From NCBI GenBank assembly GCA_030765245.1, contig JAVCCX010000384.1, positions 1 to 17,113 of the forward strand: a stretch of DNA of 17,113 bases. Direction: 5' to 3'. The stretch's first letter is position 1. Every line of letters starts with the position of its first letter. Below, in pieces: positions 6,983 to 14,214 of the stretch. The translations under genes were made by a program, and so were the position numbers. The stretch is from Candidatus Zophobacter franzmannii. GTDB lineage: Bacteria; Cloacimonadota; Cloacimonadia; Cloacimonadales; JAFGVF01. The notes beneath the pieces were generated by a model that saw nothing but the letters and a program-made list of their open reading frames with translations, was not told where the DNA came from and made no database searches.

Positions 6983-8289
6983 TGAGAGGCAATACTTATT
7001 CTTCCCTTTATGGTTTCACTGCTTTTGGTGAAAGTCATGGATCTGCTATGGGTGTTGTGATTGAAGATATCAAACCTGGTGTCGCATTTCCAATTGACGC
7101 GATAAATGAAGCTTTACTAAAACGAAGACCGTCTTCACTCCCCGGCTCCACAACTCGAAAAGAAGATGATAATGTCCAAATCATCTCCGGTGTCTTGGAT
7201 GGGATTACGACAGGCATGCCAATCTGTTTATTCGTTTGGAACAAAGATGCCAACTCCAATACTTATAAGTCTTTAAAAGATATCTTCCGACCCGGCCATG
7301 GAGACTTCTCTATTTTCAGTAAATTCAAGATATATGATTGGCGAGGTGGCGGAAGAGTATCCGGTCGCGAGACAATTGCAAGAGTGATTGCAGGAGAGAC
7401 ACTTAATCATCTTTTTGAAGGTGTTGAGTTCATTACTGAAACTCTACTCATTGGCACTATGACTCCAAAATATCGTGATTCATTGTTTGCAAAAGAGAAT
7501 CCCTACTTCTGGCCTGATCCTTCTACACTCAAAAAGATCCCTGAGTACTTAGAAAGTGTTAAAACTGAAGGTGATAGTGTTGGAGGAGTTATACAGTTAA
7601 CTGTTCGCAATCTTCCTGCAGGATGGGGTGACCCGGTCTTTGAGAAGTTAGATGCAAACATAGCTAAAGCAATGTTGTCTGTTGGAGGAGTTAAGGGTAT
7701 TGAGATTGGTGATGGCTTTACATTGTCAGCAATGAAGGGCTCAGATAGTAACGACAGTATGGATTCTAACGGGTTTGAAACAAATCATTCCGGAGGAATT
7801 CAAGCCGGAATATCTAACGGAGAGGACATAATTGTCCGAGTTGCGATTAAACCAGTACCATCCATCGCTAAACCTCAAAACACAATAGATATTCATAATA
7901 ATGAACAAACAATAGAGGTAAATGGGCGACATGATGTGTGTCTCATTCCGCGTGTAATCCCTGTCCTCATATCTATGTTAAAACTAGCTCTTGCGGATGC
8001 AGGTGCATATCAACAATTAATTCGTAATGAAAAAAGAGACATTGAAAGTTTAAGAGAATCGCTTGACAAGATAGATGAGGATTTACTTCTTTTGATAATT
8101 AGAAGATTTAACCTTGTAAAAGAAGTTATCGAGTATAAGAATGATTCCAAAATTCCTATTACCGATAAAGCCCGTGAGGACTCATTAATCGATAGTCTAA
8201 GAGAGAAAGCAACTCTCCTCGGATTACCTCCAGAGATTATCGAACCAATATGGCAATTAATCATTGCTGAAGGGAAAAAGCAGAAATGA
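6982..8289 (+). CDS. aroC: Chorismate synthase with a fused C-terminal AroQ chorismate mutase domain
   Basis: Residues 1 to about 348 are chorismate synthase (EPSP to chorismate, needing reduced FMN): GESHG (16-20), RPGHGDF (103-109), RGGGRVSGRET (121-131), HSGGIQAGISNG (269-280) and NGRHDVC (314-320) are all present. Residues about 352-435 match the AroQ-type chorismate mutase (chorismate to prephenate). By recalled E. coli numbering, Arg11 aligns with Arg358, Arg28 with Arg375, Lys39 with Lys386, Asp48 with Asp395, Arg51 with Arg398 and Glu52 with Glu399. Ser84 aligns with Gly431, and catalytic Gln88 with the terminal Lys435. At 435 residues it is about 80 longer than ordinary AroC, which fits the fusion. 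AAGGAG at 6966-6971 supports the start. It overlaps miaA by 1 bp and the aroD-aroE fusion by 4 bp. Synthase identity is firm; mutase activity is inferred. Confidence 0.95.
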   Translation: MRGNTYSSLYGFTAFGESHGSAMGVVIEDIKPGVAFPIDAINEALLKRRPSSLPGSTTRKEDDNVQIISGVLDGITTGMPICLFVWNKDANSNTYKSLKDIFRPGHGDFSIFSKFKIYDWRGGGRVSGRETIARVIAGETLNHLFEGVEFITETLLIGTMTPKYRDSLFAKENPYFWPDPSTLKKIPEYLESVKTEGDSVGGVIQLTVRNLPAGWGDPVFEKLDANIAKAMLSVGGVKGIEIGDGFTLSAMKGSDSNDSMDSNGFETNHSGGIQAGISNGEDIIVRVAIKPVPSIAKPQNTIDIHNNEQTIEVNGRHDVCLIPRVIPVLISMLKLALADAGAYQQLIRNEKRDIESLRESLDKIDEDLLLLIIRRFNLVKEVIEYKNDSKIPITDKAREDSLIDSLREKATLLGLPPEIIEPIWQLIIAEGKKQK

Positions 8290-9644
8290 TAGCACTCTCG
8301 ATACCAGCCGGAATAAAAGTTCCTAATGACATAAATCCGGCTAATTTCAGAGAATACCGTTTGGATTACATAGAGGAGACACAATACGCTGAGTTTCTTT
8401 CTAACAACAAACCAAACTCAAAGACTATCATTACGATTCGCGATAAAAGTGAGGGGGGTAAATCTCAACTCTCCCCCACTGACAAAGCTATTCTTTATAA
8501 TGAGTATATCACAGCCTATAACTGCTATGTGGACTTTGAGTTCAGTCTTTGGAGTCCTGAGTTACCAGCTATATCCAAAAGCGGACTGATTCTCTCCTAT
8601 CATAATTTTGATGCTTTTAATGCCGAATTGATTAAAACTTTTATCATCGAAGGTTCCCGATCCGAATGTTTTTACTTAAAACTGGCAGTGAATGTAGATA
8701 ACTATTCCGAATTGACAGAGCTTGAGAAGCTCCTCAACCTCTCTACAAAACCTATCCTGATTGCGGGGATGGGGAAATTAGGCAAGTTAGTCCGCCTTAT
8801 TCACCAGCATTTAGGTGCAAAAGGGACTTATATTGGATTAGACGATAATCTATTATACCCTTCGCAATTATCTGTAAGTGAAGCTAAAACCTTTCATCTA
8901 CACAAAGTAACCCCTAAAACAGCTTTTTGTGGGCTTTTGGGTGGCAAACAAGTATTTCATTCAATAGGTTTATCCTATTACACTTCCTACTTCAGAAAGT
9001 TAGGACTAAATGCATTTTACTTACCTTTTTTTGCAGATGATTTCACTGATTTCTGGACTTGGTTGGAACATTTTAAAGCTAAGAACAAATTCTTAGGTGT
9101 GTCCGTTACAATGCCATTCAAGGCTGATGCTGCAAAATTAAGTAAAAGTAAAGAACCAGTTAACCTTATCTATTTCAATCGCAAAACCCTAATTCATACG
9201 AATACCGATAAACTTGCTCTGAATAAAGCTTTTTTCAGACTTGAACGATTCAAAATTGATTCAATCCTTATCTATGGTTCAGGTGCGATGGCTGAACTTG
9301 CTCTCAAGGCAGCTCCTGTTTTCGGAAAGACCTATCTTCTCAGCCGTAACAAAGTGTTTGAGGATAAGTTGTGTTGGAAATTCGATGTCGATCCGGGTGA
9401 GCCATCTCGCGATTACGATCTTGTGATAAATTGTACACCCCTCGGTTTTGATAATACTGAACTATACGCAGAGACAGGTATAAAACCTCCTCGTATGCTA
9501 ATAGACCTTCCTTATTTTCCTAACAAGAAATCAGCTAACATTTCTAAGATTGAACCAAACCAGTTCGTAGATGGTGTTCAATTCTGGCAGTGGCAAGCGA
9601 TTCCTCAATTAGCTATCTTCCTCAATGGAATAAAAGAGGATTAG
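8286..9644 (+). CDS. aroDE: Fused type I 3-dehydroquinate dehydratase / shikimate dehydrogenase
   Basis: Residues 1 to about 210 are a type I (Schiff-base) dehydroquinase. EYRLD (23-27) and DFEF with Glu85 are present, as are SYHNFD with catalytic His106, YLKLAVNV with Schiff-base Lys132, and GMGKLGKLVR (161-170) ending in the conserved Arg170. Residues about 213-452 are a shikimate dehydrogenase with VTMPFK (274-279, catalytic Lys279), NTDKLAL with Asp308, a glycine-rich NADP loop YGSGAMAEL (330-338), INCTPLGF (381-388) and Gln437 in WQAIPQLAIF. The substrate-binding HSxSP motif reads HSIGL (225-229), and the Asn of GxNVT is Ser273. Plants and Chlamydiae have a similar fusion order. The ATG lies in the aroC stop (ATGA), and GAAGGGA upstream is the likely Shine-Dalgarno. 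It converts 3-dehydroquinate to shikimate, two to four steps before AroC. Confidence 0.93.
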   Translation: MIALSIPAGIKVPNDINPANFREYRLDYIEETQYAEFLSNNKPNSKTIITIRDKSEGGKSQLSPTDKAILYNEYITAYNCYVDFEFSLWSPELPAISKSGLILSYHNFDAFNAELIKTFIIEGSRSECFYLKLAVNVDNYSELTELEKLLNLSTKPILIAGMGKLGKLVRLIHQHLGAKGTYIGLDDNLLYPSQLSVSEAKTFHLHKVTPKTAFCGLLGGKQVFHSIGLSYYTSYFRKLGLNAFYLPFFADDFTDFWTWLEHFKAKNKFLGVSVTMPFKADAAKLSKSKEPVNLIYFNRKTLIHTNTDKLALNKAFFRLERFKIDSILIYGSGAMAELALKAAPVFGKTYLLSRNKVFEDKLCWKFDVDPGEPSRDYDLVINCTPLGFDNTELYAETGIKPPRMLIDLPYFPNKKSANISKIEPNQFVDGVQFWQWQAIPQLAIFLNGIKED

Positions 9645-9661
9645 TAACAGTAACTAGCCTC
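9636..9661 (+). terminator. Imperfect hairpin after the aro operon, weak terminator candidate
   Basis: GAGG (9636-9639) and TAGT (9642-9645) can pair with ACTA (9653-9656) and CCTC (9658-9661), with a bulge and a mismatch, across the stop codon of the aroD-aroE gene. No T-run follows, so intrinsic termination is doubtful. Confidence 0.25.
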
Positions 9662-9733
9662 ATCTCGTGCACACTATAAACTCATTTCTACCTAAGTAAC
9701 ATAAAACAATACTCTCCCATTACAAATTAATCA

Positions 9734-9790
9734 TTGACATTATTCTTCATTCTCCCTAGCTGACCTTATGGTTTGACCAAGTAGTCAAAC
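9734..9790 (+). promoter_or_regulatory. Promoter/operator region of the efflux operon, with a TetR-type palindrome
   Basis: A TTGACA hexamer (9734-9739) is a candidate -35 box; the -10 at normal spacing (TAGCTG, 9757-9762) is weak. Downstream, GTTTGAC (9771-9777) and GTCAAAC (9784-9790) form a perfect 7-bp inverted repeat with a 6-bp centre. A further half-site TAGTCAA lies at 9795-9801, repeating TAGTCAA at 9782-9788. Position immediately ahead of a tetR gene, and the GAC-N6-GTC symmetry, suggest an autoregulatory TetR operator. Binding is inferred, not shown. Confidence 0.65.
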
Positions 9791-9802
9791 TTATTAGTCA
9801 AG

Positions 9803-9812
9803 AGGAGGAATG
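9803..9812 (+). promoter_or_regulatory. Shine-Dalgarno that questions the tetR start
   Basis: AGGAGG (9803-9808) is a full anti-SD match but ends one base before the ATG at 9810. The next codon is also ATG (9813) and sits at a 4-nt spacing, so translation may begin at 9813, one residue shorter. Confidence 0.6.
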
Positions 9813-10427
9813 ATGGACAATTCCCAAAATGCAGAAGAGAGGATCTTTGAGGCTGCAATGGATGTGTTTTGTGACCATGGTTATGATGGAACAAAGATGC
9901 AAATGATCGCTGATAAGGCTGAGATTTCCAAAGCCTCTCTCCACTACTACTTTAGAAGTAAAGACAAACTGTTCGAGAAGGTTGTACAGAAGCTGTTTTC
10001 AACCTTATTAACTGCAGTTACAGGTAGTTTAAAGCCGGAGGATGATATTGAAACACTAATCCGGCAACTCATTTCTAAGCATATTGATATGTTCAACCAA
10101 TACAAGCGTGAGACCTCTTTCATCTTTTCCGAGATGATGAAGCATGAGGACTTAATAGAGAAGGTCTTAAGTGGCGTGCATAACATCAAAGATATACAAA
10201 TGATAGCCGAACGCTTACAGATCGAGCGTGATGCTGGCCGGATTATCGATATATCTCCTCAGAATCTAATCATAAATATGATATCAATGAGCTTTTACCC
10301 GATAATAGCGGAACCTCTCGTTAAACGAATATTCGCATACAGTGATACAGAGTATTCGGAACTACTTGAGCAACGGAAACAGATTGTTGCAGATTTTGTC
10401 CTAGCAGCGATAAAGAGGAGGGACTAA
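9810..10427 (+). CDS. TetR-family transcriptional regulator of the efflux operon
   Basis: The protein has 205 residues (204 if started at 9813). The N-terminal TetR DNA-binding domain spans about 10-56: RIFEAAMDVFCDHGYDGTKM, then IADKAEISKASLHYYFRSKD, the classic helix-turn-helix ending in YYF-x-SKD-x-L-F. The C-terminal helical domain (about 60-205) is the presumed ligand-binding and dimerisation part, with no assignable ligand. It is the first gene of the unit, and its TAA directly abuts the ATG of the TolC-like gene (no gap). It probably represses its own operon through the palindrome at 9771-9790. E. coli CecR (YbiH), a TetR regulator linked to ybhGFSR, is a functional parallel, although the gene order differs. 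Confidence 0.93.
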   Translation: MMDNSQNAEERIFEAAMDVFCDHGYDGTKMQMIADKAEISKASLHYYFRSKDKLFEKVVQKLFSTLLTAVTGSLKPEDDIETLIRQLISKHIDMFNQYKRETSFIFSEMMKHEDLIEKVLSGVHNIKDIQMIAERLQIERDAGRIIDISPQNLIINMISMSFYPIIAEPLVKRIFAYSDTEYSELLEQRKQIVADFVLAAIKRRD

Positions 10428-11687
10428 ATGAAGAGATTTGCAATAGCAATCACATTTATAATATTATTTACCACTCTAAAGGGTATTACTCTTCAAGAAT
10501 GCCTTGAAAGCCTTAGGAATTCAGTTCCAATTTCAGAGCAGATTATCCTTTATGAGAAACAGCAGAAGCTCACCAATAAAAAGCTTAATGCAAATTACCT
10601 ACCCTCGCTTTATCTCGTTGGCAATGCCAGCTGGAACAGTGAGGTAACACAGATAGACTTGGGTGCCACTGCTCCATTTACTGCTCCCGCACCTGATAAA
10701 GATAGGGAAAGTATCGGTGTCCAGTTACAGCAGACAATCTGGGATGGTGGGACAACTCATGTCAGCAAGCAGGTAAATCGGCTGGAAGCTGATGCTGACC
10801 AACTTGGGGTAATGGCCTCAGTTCACCAACGAGAAATCGAAGCAACTGCGCTCTACTTCCGAATCATATCCACCTCAGAAACAATTGAAGTTATGAATCT
10901 ACAAAAGAGTAGTCTGAACTCGCGTTTGGAACAAACAGAATCACTTGTGAGTAATGGACTGAAAGAAGACTCAGATATAAAGCTGGTTAATCTTGATCTC
11001 ATGAAGTTGGATAATCAAATATACAAACTGGAACACCAAAGATTAGCCGCGGTAGAGCAACTATCTCAGATATCTGGCTTACATCTTACCGATGACATGA
11101 GCTTTGATCCAGTTGCTGATTTTATCCAACCCGGAGTAGAATTCGTGCGTAAAGAGATTGAGAAACTGGATAAATTGATAGCGATGCAGAAGGTGAGTGC
11201 GAAATTAGCAGGAACAAAGCTCTTTCCTAAGATTGTAGCAAAAGCTGATTATAATTACGGGAAACCGGGATATGACATGTTTACAAATGACTTCCATGAT
11301 TACTATAGTGTTGGAATTAATTTAAGCTGGAAACTTTGGGATTTCGGACAAGTATCACAGGAAAAGAGACTTGCGAAGAACAAAGTACACATCACTGAGA
11401 GTACTAAAGATGAGCTACTGCTTACTCTTAGGAACCAGTTAAGCTCTAACCGATATGATATGAGAAATGCTGAGTACAATATCTCCGTAGTAACTGAACG
11501 AATCCAATTACTAGAGGAGATCGTCAGTGCCTATAATAGCAAATTCGAGTCCGGGATTATCACAACTACAGAGCTTCTGGTTCAATCAAACAACTTAATG
11601 CAGGCTCGGATTGAGCTGCAACAAAATACAACACAATTAACAGCATTACAGGTACAGAGAATATTGATTTCAGGAGGCAAATTATGA
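10428..11687 (+). CDS. TolC-family outer-membrane efflux protein
   Basis: This 419-residue protein starts with a signal peptide (KR followed by a hydrophobic stretch to about residue 19). It has the two-fold repeat of the outer membrane factor family: the first repeat includes GVQLQQTIWDGG and the second SVGINLSWKLWDFGQ, each followed by long coiled-coil-like helices. Trimers would form an outer-membrane barrel with a periplasmic tunnel. It follows tetR with no gap, preceded by GGAGGG (10415-10420), and overlaps the adaptor gene by 4 bp. It therefore likely serves as the dedicated exit duct of this transporter; the E. coli ybhGFSR operon has no such gene and is thought to borrow TolC. Identity as an OMF is firm; the substrate is unknown. 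Confidence 0.93.
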   Translation: MKRFAIAITFIILFTTLKGITLQECLESLRNSVPISEQIILYEKQQKLTNKKLNANYLPSLYLVGNASWNSEVTQIDLGATAPFTAPAPDKDRESIGVQLQQTIWDGGTTHVSKQVNRLEADADQLGVMASVHQREIEATALYFRIISTSETIEVMNLQKSSLNSRLEQTESLVSNGLKEDSDIKLVNLDLMKLDNQIYKLEHQRLAAVEQLSQISGLHLTDDMSFDPVADFIQPGVEFVRKEIEKLDKLIAMQKVSAKLAGTKLFPKIVAKADYNYGKPGYDMFTNDFHDYYSVGINLSWKLWDFGQVSQEKRLAKNKVHITESTKDELLLTLRNQLSSNRYDMRNAEYNISVVTERIQLLEEIVSAYNSKFESGIITTTELLVQSNNLMQARIELQQNTTQLTALQVQRILISGGKL

Positions 11688-12553
11688 CAAAACTATATAT
11701 ATTGATTATTGCAATCGCACTTATGGGTTGCACTGTTAGCGATAATAGCGACGCTTGGGGCAGTTTAGAAGCAGAGGAAATAATCATTTCAGCCAGAGTT
11801 AATGGCAACATCACGCAGTTTCATACCCAGGAAGGGAAGGCAGTAGAGAGTGAAGCACTAATCGCTGAAATTGATGCAACTGACCTGCTACTCGCCAAAG
11901 ATGAACTCCTTAGCAACATCAAGTTGCTCGAGGTCAAACTTCAGGCAACCGAACAGAAGTTTGTGCTGACCCAAATTGAGGTCCAAAACCTTAATCTTGA
12001 AAAAGAAAGATTTACTCAATTAGTAGCAGAGAATGCCTCTTCACAAAAGCCATTAGATGATATCAATGCTGCTATGCGTCTTTTAGATCAAAAACTAGAT
12101 TTGAATAAGACAGAGACAAAACTCGTAAAAGCTGAGAAGTTAATAGCGAACAAGAAGCTAAAGACATTACAAAACAATATCGCGAAATGCTCTATCTACG
12201 CTCCTATGAAAGGTACAGTCCTCACTGTTTATAATAATGTTGGTGAGTTTGTTACTCTTGGGAAACCGATTCTGAAGCTTGCAGACATCAGAACTCTAAA
12301 AGCTGTATTCTATATCTCAGAGACACAACTTACTTCACTTAAGCAGGACCAGAAGATCAACATCCGGATTGATAGTGGTGATACTATGAAGAGCTATCCT
12401 GCAACAGTTTCCTATATCAGTGATAAGGCTGAGTTTACTCCAAAGGTTATCCAGACCCGTGAAGAAAGAGTGAAACTTGTCTATAAGGTAGAAGCTATCT
12501 GTGATAATGATGGTTCACTTAAGATAGGCATGCCTATCGAAATCATCTTTTGA
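11684..12553 (+). CDS. HlyD/YbhG-type membrane fusion protein, predicted lipoprotein
   Basis: This is a 289-residue periplasmic adaptor. The N-terminus (MTKLYILIIAIALMGC) is a lipoprotein signal with Cys16 as the likely lipidated residue, although Met at -2 is not the commonest lipobox residue. The first biotinyl-lipoyl half (about residues 37-63, with GNITQFHTQEGKAV) leads to a long coiled-coil hairpin (about 65-165). The second lipoyl half (YAPMKGTVLTVYNNVGEFV) and a beta-barrel domain follow. The stretch AEFTPKVIQTREERVKLVY is characteristic of the YbhG/YhiI subfamily. It should bridge the two ABC-2 permeases and the TolC-like duct. The ATGA overlap with the upstream gene indicates coupling; the first ATPase gene begins 7 bp after its stop. 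Confidence 0.92.
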   Translation: MTKLYILIIAIALMGCTVSDNSDAWGSLEAEEIIISARVNGNITQFHTQEGKAVESEALIAEIDATDLLLAKDELLSNIKLLEVKLQATEQKFVLTQIEVQNLNLEKERFTQLVAENASSQKPLDDINAAMRLLDQKLDLNKTETKLVKAEKLIANKKLKTLQNNIAKCSIYAPMKGTVLTVYNNVGEFVTLGKPILKLADIRTLKAVFYISETQLTSLKQDQKINIRIDSGDTMKSYPATVSYISDKAEFTPKVIQTREERVKLVYKVEAICDNDGSLKIGMPIEIIF

Positions 12554-12560
12554 GGCACTG

Positions 12561-13484
12561 ATGCAACCCTTTATAAAAGCAGATGAGATAACAAAAACCT
12601 ACGGGCAAACACTTGCTCTGGATAGAGTCTCTTTCGAAGTTAATCAGAATGAGATATTTGGTTTTATCGGACCTGATGGTGCAGGTAAAAGTACCCTCTT
12701 CCAGATTATGACCACCCTTCTGATTCCTGATTCTGGGAGTGGTTCCATAAATGAACTTGATATAGCGAAGAACTATAAAGAGATTCGCTCGATTATCGGT
12801 TATATGCCCGGGCGTTTTTCACTCTATCAGGATCTCACAGTAGCTGAGAACTTGAAGTTCTACGCCAATATATTTGGAACAACCATCAAGGCCAATTACG
12901 AGCTGATAAAGAACATATATGACCTACTGGAACCTTTCTCTAAGCGTAAGGCCGGGGATCTTTCAGGAGGTATGAAACAGAAACTAGCCCTCTGTTGTGC
13001 TCTAATCCACCAACCTAAGGCTCTCTTTCTAGATGAACCGACAACAGGTGTTGATCCGGTTTCCCGTACAGAGTTCTGGGATAACCTTACTCAGATAAAG
13101 CATTTAGGTATTCCGATTGTAGTCTCTACCCCCTATATGGATGAGGCAATCCGCTGTGATAGAGTTGCACTGATTCATAAGGGCAGAATCCTCAAGATGG
13201 ATACACCTCAGAAGATTATAGCTGAGTTCTCGGCAACTGTCCTATCATTGTCCAATATCGATAAGCATCAGGCACGCGAGGCAATCAAGAATCTGGAAGG
13301 TATTGAAAGCATCTTTGCTTTTGGTGATTCCCTTCATATCACAGTCAGCAAGGATAACTCGAGTATTATAGATAATCTTCGTTCTACTCTAAGTAGTATA
13401 ATTCCTGATTACAAACTATCAGAGATTACTCCCGATTTTGAGGACTGTTTTCTCCAGTTGATGAAGGAGGAGCAGAATGTCTGA
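12561..13484 (+). CDS. ABC transporter ATPase, equivalent to the N-terminal half of YbhF
   Basis: This 307-residue nucleotide-binding subunit has Walker A GPDGAGKST (37-45), signature LSGGMKQK (134-141) and Walker B ALFLDEP (154-160) with Glu159. Two switch elements are non-canonical: the Q-loop reads YMPGRF with Gly84 instead of Gln, and the H-loop reads STPYMDEA with Pro191 instead of His. Residues about 220-307 form a C-terminal extension ending in TPDFEDCFLQL, the linker element I recall between the two ATPase halves of E. coli YbhF. It probably pairs with the next ATPase rather than with itself. The GPDGAGK variant of Walker A also matches the first YbhF domain. Its 3' end overlaps the next gene by 8 bp. 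Confidence 0.93.
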   Translation: MQPFIKADEITKTYGQTLALDRVSFEVNQNEIFGFIGPDGAGKSTLFQIMTTLLIPDSGSGSINELDIAKNYKEIRSIIGYMPGRFSLYQDLTVAENLKFYANIFGTTIKANYELIKNIYDLLEPFSKRKAGDLSGGMKQKLALCCALIHQPKALFLDEPTTGVDPVSRTEFWDNLTQIKHLGIPIVVSTPYMDEAIRCDRVALIHKGRILKMDTPQKIIAEFSATVLSLSNIDKHQAREAIKNLEGIESIFAFGDSLHITVSKDNSSIIDNLRSTLSSIIPDYKLSEITPDFEDCFLQLMKEEQNV

Positions 13485-14214
13485 GACAATAATTACTGTG
13501 AAAGATCTAACTCGTAAGTTTGGTGATTTTACTGCTGTAGATGCCATCTCCTTTGATGTTAAAAAAGGTGAGATCTTCGGATTCCTCGGAGCAAATGGAG
13601 CAGGTAAAACAACTGCTATGCGTATTCTCTGCGGACTGCTCTCCCCTACTTCCGGTCAGGCTGAAGTATGCGGATTTGATGTCTATCATCAGAGCGAACA
13701 GATCAAACTAAACATCGGCTATATGAGCCAGAAGTTTTCCCTCTTCGATGACCTGACTGTCTGGGAGAATATTAGTTTCTATGCCGGGATTTACAAGATG
13801 TCTAAGCAAGAGATCAAGATAGCCGGTGAATCGCTCTTAGAACAACTTGAGCTTACAAAGTATCGTAATAGACTCATTAAATCTCTTCCATTGGGCTGGA
13901 AACAGAAGCTTTCCTTCTCTATTGCGATTATCCATAAACCAAAGGTGGTCTTTCTCGATGAGCCAACTGGTGGAGTTGATCCGATTACACGGCGTGCCTT
14001 TTGGGATATGATCTACAAAGCTTCATCTGAGGGTATTACAATCTTCGTAACTACTCATTATCTGGATGAAGCGGAGTATTGTGATAGAATATCAATGATG
14101 GTGAAGGGTCGAATCGCAGGACTCGGAACGCCTGCTGAACTAAAGACCAGATTTAAGGCAAAGAACATGTACGATGTGTTCCTCAAACTTGCCAGGGGTA
14201 CTGATAATGCATAA
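13477..14214 (+). CDS. ABC transporter ATPase, equivalent to the C-terminal half of YbhF
   Basis: This 245-residue subunit has Walker A GANGAGKTT (38-46), Q-loop YMSQKF with Gln85, Walker B VVFLDEP (157-163) with Glu162, and H-loop TTHYLDEA with His194. The signature motif, however, reads LPLGWKQK (137-144) instead of LSGG. This is exactly complementary to the defects of the preceding ATPase. The start is supported by AAGGAGGAG just upstream, inside the previous gene (8-bp overlap). It energises export together with the two permeases. Because E. coli YbhF carries both halves in one chain, this pair is best read as a split, or never-fused, YbhF. The 3' end overlaps the first permease by 8 bp. 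Confidence 0.93.
   Translation: MSETIITVKDLTRKFGDFTAVDAISFDVKKGEIFGFLGANGAGKTTAMRILCGLLSPTSGQAEVCGFDVYHQSEQIKLNIGYMSQKFSLFDDLTVWENISFYAGIYKMSKQEIKIAGESLLEQLELTKYRNRLIKSLPLGWKQKLSFSIAIIHKPKVVFLDEPTGGVDPITRRAFWDMIYKASSEGITIFVTTHYLDEAEYCDRISMMVKGRIAGLGTPAELKTRFKAKNMYDVFLKLARGTDNA

Noticed and set aside
8010..8384. Minus-strand open frame of 124 codons across the aroC/aroDE junction
   Set aside because: It lies opposite two well-supported overlapping genes and has no family resemblance.
12561..13484. Inactivated ABC ATPase pseudogene, because of the missing Q-loop Gln and H-loop His
   Set aside because: The frame is intact, Walker A/B and the signature are perfect, and the defects complement those of the partner ATPase. 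A regulated asymmetric pair fits better.
14174..14206. Upstream start for the first permease, adding 11 residues
   Set aside because: It would lie 41 bp inside the ATPase gene without a Shine-Dalgarno. The start at 14207 has CAGGGG upstream, gives the family-typical N-terminus and equals the neighbour's length.
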